Of a DNA stretch of 64,000 bases, positions 54,413-63,105 are shown piece by piece. Every line of letters begins with the position of its first letter. The stretch's first letter is position 1. The translations under genes were made by a program, and so were the position numbers. Origin of the DNA: Polynucleobacter alcilacus (GTDB lineage: Bacteria > Pseudomonadota > Gammaproteobacteria > Burkholderiales > Burkholderiaceae); NCBI RefSeq assembly GCF_018881545.1, contig NZ_JACVQD010000001.1, positions 648,039 through 712,038 on the forward strand, read 5' to 3'. Under the pieces are notes generated by a model. The model saw only the letters and a list, made by a program, of their open reading frames with translations, made no database searches and had not been told where the DNA came from.

Positions 54413-55159
54413 CTATTTCTGAGTCAAAATGAATTGGGCAGCACGTTTAACAAGCTCTGGCTCAGTTTGATTAAAGCCATGGTACCCAAATGAATCACAA
54501 ACATTTCCCTCAGTGATGCCTCCCTCCACTATCTCAAGTTGAGAAATATAGTTTTTAGGTCTTCCAGCAACAATATCTTTAGAGGCTGAAAGAGGGGTAC
54601 CCCCGCATTGGTCCTGCAGATGATGAATTGCCTCTACGGGCAAACTGACTTCATCATTGATTGATGCGGTTCTCACAGTGCCAGCAATAACGATACCTGA
54701 CAGTTTTTTTGAATCTTCATTTAACTGGTTTACAAAGTAGGTCGCCGTAGATGTGCCCATGCTATGGCCAAAAATCCAGATAGGTAAGCCAGTTTTTGTT
54801 TTATAAAAATCAACTACTTCACCTACTCTCTTGAGATGATCCTCTTCATTTCTACGATCACCTCTTCTTAGATCACCTAAGTCATATGGGGTGTCAACTA
54901 GCGTGGCATCAATCTGATATTGGGCCCATTGATCAAGGGATCGAATAAAGGTATGTTGATTGCGGGTTGAGCCATCATCCTTCAGGTGGAGCAATCCACC
55001 ACCGCCGGGGAATAATAAAACCAGAGCTTTAGGATTTTGTACACCAACAAAAAGTGTCCGTGTAGGAGCATCTTGTAGATGCGGAACATCAAATACCTGC
55101 CCTTGAACGCCTAAGGTGACTTGACATAAACACAATGCCAATAAAAATCTAGCCTCCAA
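54413..55159 (-). CDS. Exported alpha/beta hydrolase of the CHAT cluster
   Basis: This 248-aa protein has a signal-peptide-like N-terminus (about 1-20, FLLALCLCQVTLGVQG) and an alpha/beta-hydrolase fold. LVLLFPGGGGLLHLK is the oxyanion region, WIFGHSMGTSTATYF the nucleophile elbow (Ser133), and FGYHGFNQTEPE carries the likely catalytic His227. Four further Cys residues could form disulfides in the periplasm. The start is TTG at 55159 (upstream AAAGGGAA), overlapping the membrane-protein gene by 11 bp, so it is coupled to the cluster. It looks like an esterase or lipase acting outside the cytoplasm; the substrate is unknown. No close named family was recognised. Confidence 0.8.
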   Translation of the reverse strand: MEARFLLALCLCQVTLGVQGQVFDVPHLQDAPTRTLFVGVQNPKALVLLFPGGGGLLHLKDDGSTRNQHTFIRSLDQWAQYQIDATLVDTPYDLGDLRRGDRRNEEDHLKRVGEVVDFYKTKTGLPIWIFGHSMGTSTATYFVNQLNEDSKKLSGIVIAGTVRTASINDEVSLPVEAIHHLQDQCGGTPLSASKDIVAGRPKNYISQLEIVEGGITEGNVCDSFGYHGFNQTEPELVKRAAQFILTQK

Positions 55160-55934
55160 CGATTCCCTTTAAGCCTGTATAAATTGATACCGCAGTGGTG
55201 CCTAATGCTACAACTGTGCCACCATACTCTTGAAGGCTCTTCATAAGCCCATGCACACCTTGAATAGACACCCCACCTGCAGATTGAGTTGATGCTAATT
55301 GAATAAGGGCATTCATGACGCCCGCTTGACGACGTCTCTGTTTGCTTGCATAAGCAACTCTACCAAGTAGCATTCCCGTTAAAAAACTAAATGCAATACT
55401 TACCGAATACTCTAAAACCTCTTTCCACTCAAATAAATTTTGTGGCCATACAGGTGATTTATCAACCAAACTCGTAATCCAACTCATTCCAATTACAGAA
55501 GTGATAGCCAAAAAGACAACTCCCATAAACCAAGGTAACAGTCTATGAGCATGACTCTTAAATAAGAAATATGCAAAAGGAAGTGGCAACACTATAGAAA
55601 TAATTCGTAAGTAAATCATCTTGGTGTCGTATACCACGGTTATCAACCAATGTGCCAAGAGCAATAAGAGTAAAGGTACTATTAAATATAGAGTGATGTC
55701 AAAGATCCAGGTAAAAAAAGATCTTTTTTCAAGTTGATGGTTTTGCTCTTCAAGCAAATTCTCAAGCTCTGCAATTCTGAGCTCATATACTTCAGCACTT
55801 GGAATGGCAGCCAATTTATCCTCTAAATCAGCTACCTTAAGCATCATCGGCTTGAATAAATAAATATCACGACTACAAATATTGCAGACGTAAGCATCTA
55901 CAGACACCTCCGAGAGACAATAGGGACAATTCAT
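55149..55934 (-). CDS. Zinc-ribbon, coiled-coil, multi-spanning membrane protein of the CHAT cluster
   Basis: This 261-aa protein was not assigned to a named family. The first 20 residues form a zinc ribbon with Cys3, Cys6, Cys17 and Cys20. A charged coiled coil follows (about 33-69, including ELRIAELENLLEEQNHQLEK). Four hydrophobic spans lie near 74-98, 106-124, 131-153 and 172-193. A basic stretch (SKQRRRQAG, about 197-205) and a final hydrophobic Gly-rich tail end it. The predicted topology puts the ribbon and tail in the cytoplasm (inference), so it could link the exported neighbours to the cell interior. ATG at 55934 overlaps the upstream stop by 1 bp. Confidence 0.75.
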   Translation of the reverse strand: MNCPYCLSEVSVDAYVCNICSRDIYLFKPMMLKVADLEDKLAAIPSAEVYELRIAELENLLEEQNHQLEKRSFFTWIFDITLYLIVPLLLLLLAHWLITVVYDTKMIYLRIISIVLPLPFAYFLFKSHAHRLLPWFMGVVFLAITSVIGMSWITSLVDKSPVWPQNLFEWKEVLEYSVSIAFSFLTGMLLGRVAYASKQRRRQAGVMNALIQLASTQSAGGVSIQGVHGLMKSLQEYGGTVVALGTTAVSIYTGLKGIVGG

Positions 55935-56371
55935 TATTTATTAACTACTAAATTTAATACCGAGTTTGTTTCACGACCTTCAGTATCTTTCACGGTCACA
56001 CGAATGGTATGTGTTCCAGGCGGAACATCTGCTTTAGCAAAATCTATTCCGTTAGCTGATATAGCACTCTTGAGGCGCGGGGTTAAATCTACAAAAGGTG
56101 ATTTCATATAAACCACCTTGACTGAACCGGGATCAATCTTGGCATCGCCCCGTGGCTCAAAAGTCACCTTAAAATCAAATGGGGTCATCACCGGCGTATC
56201 AGCCTCAGGCGAAGTCAACTTAATCGCTGGCCCACGGGAAATACCACGAGTAGCGAGCGTACCGGCCGCTGGCGGTAAGGCCGCTTCTTTTGCACTGATC
56301 AGGGAGGCAGCTAAACTCAGTTGGGTAGAAGCGACTAATGATGCAGCAAACAATACATGGGTTAATTTCAT
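55934..56371 (-). CDS. Small exported beta-rich (Ig-like) protein of the CHAT cluster
   Basis: This 145-aa precursor has a signal peptide (1-22, ending LSLAA). The mature part reads like a single Ig-like beta sandwich: IKLTSPEADTPVMTPFDFKV, then VKVVYMKSPFVDLTPRL, and finally PPGTHTIRVTVKDTEGRETN. The last strand resembles the closing strands of bacterial Ig/FN3-type or carboxypeptidase-regulatory modules. There are no catalytic motifs, so a binding or adaptor role is plausible (inference). It lies 50 bp after the CHAT gene. Confidence 0.75.
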   Translation of the reverse strand: MKLTHVLFAASLVASTQLSLAASLISAKEAALPPAAGTLATRGISRGPAIKLTSPEADTPVMTPFDFKVTFEPRGDAKIDPGSVKVVYMKSPFVDLTPRLKSAISANGIDFAKADVPPGTHTIRVTVKDTEGRETNSVLNLVVNK

Positions 56372-56421
56372 AAAAACCTCAAATAATTAAAATTCAGAAT
56401 GCTTCATAGATAGATCTTAAA

Positions 56422-59400
56422 TCAATCTCCAACAACCACAAAGGGAGCCCAGAACAGGGGGTGTGCATAAGCGTATTTCATATTGGCACCCTCTTTCATA
56501 CCGCCTTGATCAATTTGATTTAGCATGGCCTGTCTCAAAAGCTCTGCCTTACTAGTACCTTGGGCCTTTTGTTGATTCTTGAATAGATCCGTCATCATCG
56601 TTCTAGAGGCTACTGAGTCCACTGGCCAGTTGGATACCAAGAGCGCCTTAGCACCAGCAAAGAAGAAGGCCCTACCCAAGCCAGAGACTGCTTCAGACCC
56701 AGCACCCTCCCCGGCTGCCGTATTACAAGCAGAGAGAACTACCCAGTCAGCATCTAACTTTAAGGTCAGTACTTTATCCATTGTGAGAAGGCCATCATCC
56801 TTATCTCCAGTCACGTCAGGTGAAGATAGTGCTAGCGCTGGTTGAGTCAAACCATTGAGCTCTCCAGGCACTAGACCATGGGTAGCAAACATCACTACCT
56901 TGCGATTTGATAAATCAGTAGTCATTACCTGCTTCACCGAAGCTTGTTTATGCAAGAAGATATCGCTATCACCGGCACCGATCGCTTTACCAATTTCCTC
57001 TAGCTCAAGACTGGTATCAGGCAAGCGCGGAAGTAAGGCTAGCTCCGCAGAACTCACCCCAGAAGTCTTAGGTGCGTTCCGCAAAGATAATGGAATGCCT
57101 CTAGTGGCAAGTTGAGTCGTCTTTACTTGCTTTTGTGCAGATTTTTCTTGCTCACTACTAAAGTATGGGTCACCAAAGCCAATAAAGTTTTTACGATTGG
57201 CATTACCTGCTGGCAAAGAGCGCAAGGCCGTTAATGAAATTACGGATGGTAATTGAGCAACGGCAATATCTCTAGTTAACCATGGAACTGTTTTATAGCC
57301 ACTAAATGGGGTGCCACCACCTTTTGCAGGTTGAGCAGTTGGTTTAGTTACTAGCAGCGATAAAGGCAGCTGACCAAGCTCAGCGTGAGGAACAGTGAGC
57401 ATCACTTTTTTACCTACAAATGCACTTTGCACAGGTGCAAGTACCTGTTGATATAGTTGATTTGCTAGCGCTACATCAAAGGGTGGAATCTCATCAATAG
57501 TTGCCACACCTGGATCTAAAGCTTTTCGTAACTGCGTCACTTCTTTAGCAACCTGAGTACGGCCAATAGATAATTGAGCAAATTGCACAGGCTTATCTTT
57601 GGTAATAGCCCAGACATAACCCACATTATCTCCAAAATACCAGGAGATGAGAACCTCATCCGGCTTCAGCGCTTTTTGGGTGCGCTCTACAGAAGCAGGT
57701 TTAGGTTCGACTAATTCCGCATAGTCAGGATACTTACGCTCAATCTCTTTTTTAAGATCCTCACGTTGAGATTTAAAGGCAGCAATATCAGTACGTATCT
57801 TAGCTTGAGCCGCAGGGAGTTGTTGCGCTGGCGGGGCAGATAATAAACCTGTTAAAAGCTCTGATAGCGTATTAATTCGTTGCTGCAAATCTTGCTCCTG
57901 CCTTGCAAGGCTTGCCAATTGGGGATCTTTAATACTTGCACGGGCTGCACTCGCAGTAAGCGCTCTTTGAACACCGCTCCCCCTTGCAATATCAGCAATC
58001 TGAAAGGCTTGTGCTGCGGCTAATTCCGCTTGAGATGGATCGGTCTTAGCCGAATGTGCCAAGGAAGCAAGGTAACTTTCCAGTAAAAAAGTCATACGTT
58101 GCTGTTGTTTGATACTAGTGGTGTCATTCTCCGAATCATTTCGAGCTTGATCGATCAAAATAGGTATAGAAGCTTTATATGCAACCTCTGCCTCCGACCA
58201 TTTACCCTCAGCCTGTAAGCTGGCAGCCTCAAATGCCCGCACCATTGCAATGCGTGGAGAATTTTTATCAGCAGATAAATTAAGCCTATTAAGCATTTCG
58301 CTGGACATTGCAAATGCCTGATTAGCTTTCCCAGTCTTAAGCATAGCTAATACCCAATCTAGATCTCCAAACCGGTAACTTTTAGCCATCTCAGGATCAG
58401 TTTTAATTGCGGTAGCCATCTCCTCAAAAACTTGATTTGCCTCAACATACTTTCCGTCGGCTACAAGGGCAGAACCTAGCGACTTTTGGACTAAAGCTAA
58501 AGTATTGTTAGCTCCAGTTGCACCAGCCGCCTTTACTGTAGCTAGTGCCGCCTTAGAGAGAAGAACAGCTTCTGGATACCGTCCCTGCTCATTAACAATA
58601 ATAGCGAGGCTTCGGAGACCACGAGCAACCTCAATAGAGTTAGAGCCAAAACTAGATAACGAGAGCGTAATAGACTTCCGGGCATAAAACTCTGCATCAG
58701 TTAATTTTCGCTGCTGCAATAAAACATTGGCTAAATTTAATTCTCTATTTGAAATCTGAGTGACATAAACTCGAGGGTTATTAGTGGCATCCGTAGCCGT
58801 TCTAGCTTCATCCCCGGCAACATCTATTTTAGCTGAGCTATTTTTAACTTTTTGATATTGAGCTTCCAGCAAATAAAGTGTTTTTCTAAGGGAGCGCTCA
58901 CTCTCTAACCACAGCCCCTGACCTGAAAAATAAATACCTCGCGCACTTTCATATGAAGCCTCCCAAATGGGGCCGTACTCCATATAACCTCGAGACCTTT
59001 TTAAGGAGCTTAACTTGTCCTCCATTATGTCTAAGGATTTTTTGGCAGATTCAAAGTTACCTGAGTTAACATAATATCCAGTTAGCAATCTGCCCATGGT
59101 CATTTGAATTCCATCCAAATTAGGCAATGCTGACAATTGATAAGCTTGAGCCTTCTGAATGAGAGTGATCGCCTTTGATACTTGCCCAACAGAATTTTCT
59201 AATACACTTAGATTGATTAAGTCATTAATATACAGTCGTGGATTCGTGGATGGGTATTGACTGACTGCTATCTCTAGATTTTTAAGAGCCTCGCTAGTAT
59301 TTCCAAGATCCTCATACGCTATCGAACGTCTGGTATAAAAATGATTTAAGACTTCATTATCCTGTGATGGCGGCACAGAGGTAGATACTATTTTTTTTGC

Positions 59401-59589
59401 TCGATCGACAACTGCTTGATCAGGTTTCGTTTGCTCAACCAACCTAAGAATATCCTTTACATCTCTTGGTGGCGCCTTAACATTTTCAAAATCCACCTCA
59501 TCTTTACCTGACACTGCGAATGATGAATTTGTAAACAAGGTTATGCTGCAACACAGCATAAATAATGGAATTAACGAAAGCTTGCGCAT
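56422..59589 (-). CDS. Exported TPR-CHAT caspase-like peptidase
   Basis: This 1055-aa protein starts with a signal peptide (1-25, ending NSSFA). Residues about 60-520 are helical TPR-type repeats, for example YEDLGNTSEALKNLEIAVSQ and VNEQGRYPEAVLLSKAAL. A coiled coil follows (about 555-620), then the CHAT domain from about 640 to the end. The catalytic dyad is visible as VVMFATHGLVPGEL (His904) and DWVVLSACNTAAGE (Cys955), followed by GLGRAFFFAGAKALLVSNWP. CHAT peptidases are caspase relatives (clan CD) that act in programmed death or defence when cytoplasmic; here the signal peptide puts the protein outside the cytoplasm. AGGGGATTTCT precedes the ATG. Confidence 0.92.
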   Translation of the reverse strand: MRKLSLIPLFMLCCSITLFTNSSFAVSGKDEVDFENVKAPPRDVKDILRLVEQTKPDQAVVDRAKKIVSTSVPPSQDNEVLNHFYTRRSIAYEDLGNTSEALKNLEIAVSQYPSTNPRLYINDLINLSVLENSVGQVSKAITLIQKAQAYQLSALPNLDGIQMTMGRLLTGYYVNSGNFESAKKSLDIMEDKLSSLKRSRGYMEYGPIWEASYESARGIYFSGQGLWLESERSLRKTLYLLEAQYQKVKNSSAKIDVAGDEARTATDATNNPRVYVTQISNRELNLANVLLQQRKLTDAEFYARKSITLSLSSFGSNSIEVARGLRSLAIIVNEQGRYPEAVLLSKAALATVKAAGATGANNTLALVQKSLGSALVADGKYVEANQVFEEMATAIKTDPEMAKSYRFGDLDWVLAMLKTGKANQAFAMSSEMLNRLNLSADKNSPRIAMVRAFEAASLQAEGKWSEAEVAYKASIPILIDQARNDSENDTTSIKQQQRMTFLLESYLASLAHSAKTDPSQAELAAAQAFQIADIARGSGVQRALTASAARASIKDPQLASLARQEQDLQQRINTLSELLTGLLSAPPAQQLPAAQAKIRTDIAAFKSQREDLKKEIERKYPDYAELVEPKPASVERTQKALKPDEVLISWYFGDNVGYVWAITKDKPVQFAQLSIGRTQVAKEVTQLRKALDPGVATIDEIPPFDVALANQLYQQVLAPVQSAFVGKKVMLTVPHAELGQLPLSLLVTKPTAQPAKGGGTPFSGYKTVPWLTRDIAVAQLPSVISLTALRSLPAGNANRKNFIGFGDPYFSSEQEKSAQKQVKTTQLATRGIPLSLRNAPKTSGVSSAELALLPRLPDTSLELEEIGKAIGAGDSDIFLHKQASVKQVMTTDLSNRKVVMFATHGLVPGELNGLTQPALALSSPDVTGDKDDGLLTMDKVLTLKLDADWVVLSACNTAAGEGAGSEAVSGLGRAFFFAGAKALLVSNWPVDSVASRTMMTDLFKNQQKAQGTSKAELLRQAMLNQIDQGGMKEGANMKYAYAHPLFWAPFVVVGD

Positions 59590-59613
59590 AGAAATCCCCT
59601 AGTTTTTATAAGC

Positions 59614-59642
59614 AATATAGTAGCCTATAAAGATTATGGCAA
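59614..59642 (-). promoter_or_regulatory. Sigma70 promoter of the CHAT cluster
   Basis: On the minus strand TTGCCA (59642-59637), a 17-bp spacer, and TATATT (59619-59614) form a good consensus promoter. The predicted start near 59607 leaves a leader of about 18 nt holding the AGGGGA ribosome-binding site. This gives the cluster transcription independent of hldD. Confidence 0.7.
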
Positions 59643-59707
59643 TCATTGGTAAAGACGCTACCAAGTCTTAAAAATTAGCTCCCATGAAAAGGATGCTGAT
59701 TGATAGC

Positions 59708-60727
59708 CTAAAAGGGATTGGCCAAGAAACCAGAATTAGCCTCTAACCACTCAATATAACGACCTACGCCCTGCTCAATATTCAGGAAGGGTTCTGTGTA
59801 GCCTGCAGCACGCAGTTTGGTGAGATCTGCTTGAGTGAAGCACTGATACTTCCCTTTGAGCGCTTCTGGAAATGGAATGTACTCAATGGCTTTTTCTTTA
59901 ACCAATTCTTGTAGGGTGGCTGGTTGCGCTTTATCAAGTTTGCGCATTGCATTAGCAACTGCATGTGCCACATCATTAAATGGCTGAGCACGGCCACTAC
60001 CTAAATTAAAGATGCCGCTGATTTCTGGATGGTCTAAGAAAAAGAGATTTACTTTGACAACATCCTCTATCGAGACAAAGTCACGGCATTGTTCGCCAGC
60101 AGCATAGCCACCATATTCACCAAATAATTTGACATGGCCGTTAGCCTTGTACTGGTGATATTGGTGAAAGGCAACCGATGCCATACGCCCTTTATGCGAT
60201 TCGCGTGGACCATACACATTAAAGTAACGGAAACCAACAACTTGTGCAGTATTGGCTTTTTCAGCAAAGCGCTGACGCATCACTTGATCAAATAGAAACT
60301 TAGAGTAGCCGTAAATGTTGAGCGGCTTCTCATGCTCACGACTCTCTACAAATACATCTGAACCACCATAGGTAGCAGCAGAAGATGCATAGAGAAGTTG
60401 TACTTTTTGTGCTGTACAGATATCAAGCAAATCCATGGTGTAGCGATAGTTGTTCGCCATCATGAAAATACCATCGGTCTCCATTGTGTCTGAGCATGCA
60501 CCTTCATGGAACACTGCTTTTACTTTACCGAATTTGCCACTTCTAAAGGCTTCCAGAAATTCTTCTTTATCGAGGTAGTCAATGATGTCTAGGTCGGCAA
60601 GATTGCGATACTTATCTGCAGGACGTAAATCATCTACAGCGATAATATTTTTCTCACCACGGGCATTGAGTGCCTGCACAATGTTTGCACCAATAAAACC
60701 CGCAGCACCAGTTACGATAATAGTCAC
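59708..60727 (-). CDS. hldD: ADP-L-glycero-D-manno-heptose-6-epimerase
   Basis: HldD makes ADP-L,D-heptose, the donor for the LPS inner core. The 339-aa extended SDR shows [16 protein letters not shown] (GxxGxxG at 7-13), [35 protein letters not shown] with the YxxxK pair, and [20 protein letters not shown]. The start is GTG at 60727 with GAGGAG 6 bp upstream and overlaps the hldA stop by 4 bp (GTGA). Confidence 0.96.
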   Translation of the reverse strand: MTIIVTGAAGFIGANIVQALNARGEKNIIAVDDLRPADKYRNLADLDIIDYLDKEEFLEAFRSGKFGKVKAVFHEGACSDTMETDGIFMMANNYRYTMDLLDICTAQKVQLLYASSAATYGGSDVFVESREHEKPLNIYGYSKFLFDQVMRQRFAEKANTAQVVGFRYFNVYGPRESHKGRMASVAFHQYHQYKANGHVKLFGEYGGYAAGEQCRDFVSIEDVVKVNLFFLDHPEISGIFNLGSGRAQPFNDVAHAVANAMRKLDKAQPATLQELVKEKAIEYIPFPEALKGKYQCFTQADLTKLRAAGYTEPFLNIEQGVGRYIEWLEANSGFLANPF

Positions 60728-61653
60728 TGTAGCTCCTCTGAAGTAACAGTTGCAGTACCCAGTTTACCAACCACAATGCCGCCTGCGCGGTTGGCCAGTG
60801 CCATGGCTTTTTCTAATGGCCACTTCGCAGCCAAAGCTACAGCCAATGTCGCAATAACCGTATCACCAGCACCTGATACATCAAACACTTCACGAGCTTG
60901 GGCCTTAACATGGCTTACACCCGCTTCGGTATAAAGACTCATCCCCTCTTCTGAGCGGGTCAGTAGGAGGGCTTCTAGATTTAATAATTTTCGAAGGTCT
61001 TGGGCCCTCTTAGTAAGGTCTTCTTCACTAGTCCAACTTCCGACTACTTGGCGTAATTCGCTACGGTTGGGGGTTAAGACAGTGGCACCACGATACTTTT
61101 CATAATCTTCACCTTTAGGGTCAACGAGGATCACTTTATTCTGCGCTCTTGCTTGCTCAATCATATGAGCTACTTGCCCTAAGGCGCCTTTGCCGTAATC
61201 AGACAGAACGACTACGTCAGCATTGCCAACTAATTTCTCAAAACGCTCTAACTTATGGGCTAAGGCTTTTTCACTGGGAGCCTCTTCGAAATCTAAACGG
61301 ATTAATTGCTGTTGGCGTGCAATGACGCGTAATTTCACAATCGTTGGCGCATCACTATCAATTTCTAATTGACTATCTACGCCGCTAGATTTAAGGAGAT
61401 CAATAACCCGCTTCCCAGGTTCATCGTCGCCAACAATACCCAAAATAGTTGTATTAGCCCCTAATGCAGCAACGTTACGTGCAACGTTAGCTGCTCCGCC
61501 CAGACGCTCATCAATCTTTCCCACCTGAACCACCGGCACTGGTGCCTCTGGAGAAATCCGATGGGTATCACCAAACCAATAGCGATCAAGCATGACATCG
61601 CCAACCACTAGTAGGCGTGTTTTAGAAAACTGGTCTCGGCTCGCTTTTTCCAT
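60724..61653 (-). CDS. hldA: D-glycero-beta-D-manno-heptose-7-phosphate kinase
   Basis: This 309-aa PfkB-family kinase phosphorylates heptose-7-phosphate at C1. [17 protein letters not shown] is the N-terminal PfkB motif, [12 protein letters not shown] is in the middle, and [19 protein letters not shown] holds the catalytic Asp near the C-terminus. Only the kinase domain is present; the adenylyltransferase half of the E. coli fused HldE is absent. A separate hldC is therefore expected elsewhere, as in Burkholderia. It lies between ugd and hldD. Confidence 0.94.
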   Translation of the reverse strand: MEKASRDQFSKTRLLVVGDVMLDRYWFGDTHRISPEAPVPVVQVGKIDERLGGAANVARNVAALGANTTILGIVGDDEPGKRVIDLLKSSGVDSQLEIDSDAPTIVKLRVIARQQQLIRLDFEEAPSEKALAHKLERFEKLVGNADVVVLSDYGKGALGQVAHMIEQARAQNKVILVDPKGEDYEKYRGATVLTPNRSELRQVVGSWTSEEDLTKRAQDLRKLLNLEALLLTRSEEGMSLYTEAGVSHVKAQAREVFDVSGAGDTVIATLAVALAAKWPLEKAMALANRAGGIVVGKLGTATVTSEELQ

Positions 61654-61673
61654 AGGACTATTTTTATATTGAT

Positions 61674-63038
61674 TTAATTATGTCGCCCAATACCGTAGTA
61701 CTCAATTCCCAATTCTTTCATAGATCCTGGCTCATAGAGGTTACGGCCATCAAAAATGATTGGATGGGTCAATTTTTGCATTACTTGATCAAAGTCTGGG
61801 CTACGGAACGCTTTCCACTCGGTCACTATCACCAAGGCATCACATCCATTGAGGGCCGCCATAGGGTCATCGACCATGGATACCTTTTTCAAGCCTTCTG
61901 GATTGGCTAAAAAGTCCTGCTCAAGGCAATGCTTTGCTTCGGTCATCGCTACAGGATCATGGGCAACGATACTAGCACCGCGCTTAACTAGTTCCTGAAT
62001 AATGACTCGGCTCGGGGCTTCCCGCATATCGTCGGTATTGGGTTTAAATGCCAAACCCCACAGCGCAAATTTCTTATTCGATAAGTCTGCACCAAAGCGC
62101 TTTTCAATCTTTTCTACCAGAATGTACTTTTGTAGCTCATTTACCGCTTCCACAGCATTCAAGATCTTGAGATCTCTGCCGTGCTCCATTGCAGTTTTAG
62201 ATAAAGCCGAAACATCCTTCGGAAAGCAAGAGCCACCATAGCCAGTACCTGGATATAAAAAGCCAAAACCAATACGAGAATCTGAACCAATACCTTGACG
62301 AACAGCTTCAATATCTGCACCTACCAAATCAGCAAGATTTGCTAGTTCGTTCATAAAGGAGATACGGGTCGCGAGCATTGCATTAGCCGCATATTTTGTG
62401 AGCTCCGCACTTTTGACATCCATGTAATAAGTACGCTCATGATGACGATTAAATGGGGCATAGAGTTTGCGCATTTGCTCTTTAGCACGCAGACCCGCTG
62501 GCGTACTTTCAGTGCCAATCACAATGCGATCTGGACGCATAAAGTCTTCAACTGCTGCACCCTCCTTTAAGAACTCAGGATTAGAGACCACGGAACATAA
62601 GTCAGTTGGTAGATTTCTTTTTTGGAGCTCTTCAGTAATGGCGGCAGATACCCTATCTGCAGTTCCTACCGGTACCGTAGATTTATCGACAATGACTTTA
62701 GGGGTAGATGCATGGCGGCCAATATTGCGAGCAGCAGCAACGACATATTGCAAATCAGCTGAACCATCTTCATCTGGTGGAGTACCAACCGCAATAAATT
62801 GAATATCGCCATGCGCTACAGAAGCAGCAATATCAGTAGAGAATTGCAAACGACCAGCGGCACGATTGCGCTCGATCATTTCTTTTAAGCCTGGTTCGTA
62901 AATAGGAACGCCACCAGAATTGAGGATCTCAATTTTTTTAGGATCCAGGTCTAAACAAAAAACATGATTACCCTGCTCTGCAAGACATGCCCCAGTAACT
63001 AAACCTACATAACCGCTACCAATAATAGTGACTTTCAA
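61674..63038 (-). CDS. ugd: UDP-glucose 6-dehydrogenase
   Basis: Ugd oxidises UDP-glucose to UDP-glucuronate with NAD, feeding polysaccharides or the L-Ara4N lipid A modification. The 454-aa protein has the N-terminal Rossmann motif [33 protein letters not shown] and [20 protein letters not shown] come next. The catalytic Cys lies in [16 protein letters not shown]. The start is TTG at 63038, preceded by GGAGATAAA at ideal spacing; no in-frame ATG lies near the conserved N-terminus. Confidence 0.96.
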   Translation of the reverse strand: MKVTIIGSGYVGLVTGACLAEQGNHVFCLDLDPKKIEILNSGGVPIYEPGLKEMIERNRAAGRLQFSTDIAASVAHGDIQFIAVGTPPDEDGSADLQYVVAAARNIGRHASTPKVIVDKSTVPVGTADRVSAAITEELQKRNLPTDLCSVVSNPEFLKEGAAVEDFMRPDRIVIGTESTPAGLRAKEQMRKLYAPFNRHHERTYYMDVKSAELTKYAANAMLATRISFMNELANLADLVGADIEAVRQGIGSDSRIGFGFLYPGTGYGGSCFPKDVSALSKTAMEHGRDLKILNAVEAVNELQKYILVEKIEKRFGADLSNKKFALWGLAFKPNTDDMREAPSRVIIQELVKRGASIVAHDPVAMTEAKHCLEQDFLANPEGLKKVSMVDDPMAALNGCDALVIVTEWKAFRSPDFDQVMQKLTHPIIFDGRNLYEPGSMKELGIEYYGIGRHN

Positions 63039-63105
63039 TTTATCTCCAAACTATATTTCTGTCTAAACCATCATTACACGATAGCTTGATGACGATTTAA
63101 TTAAT

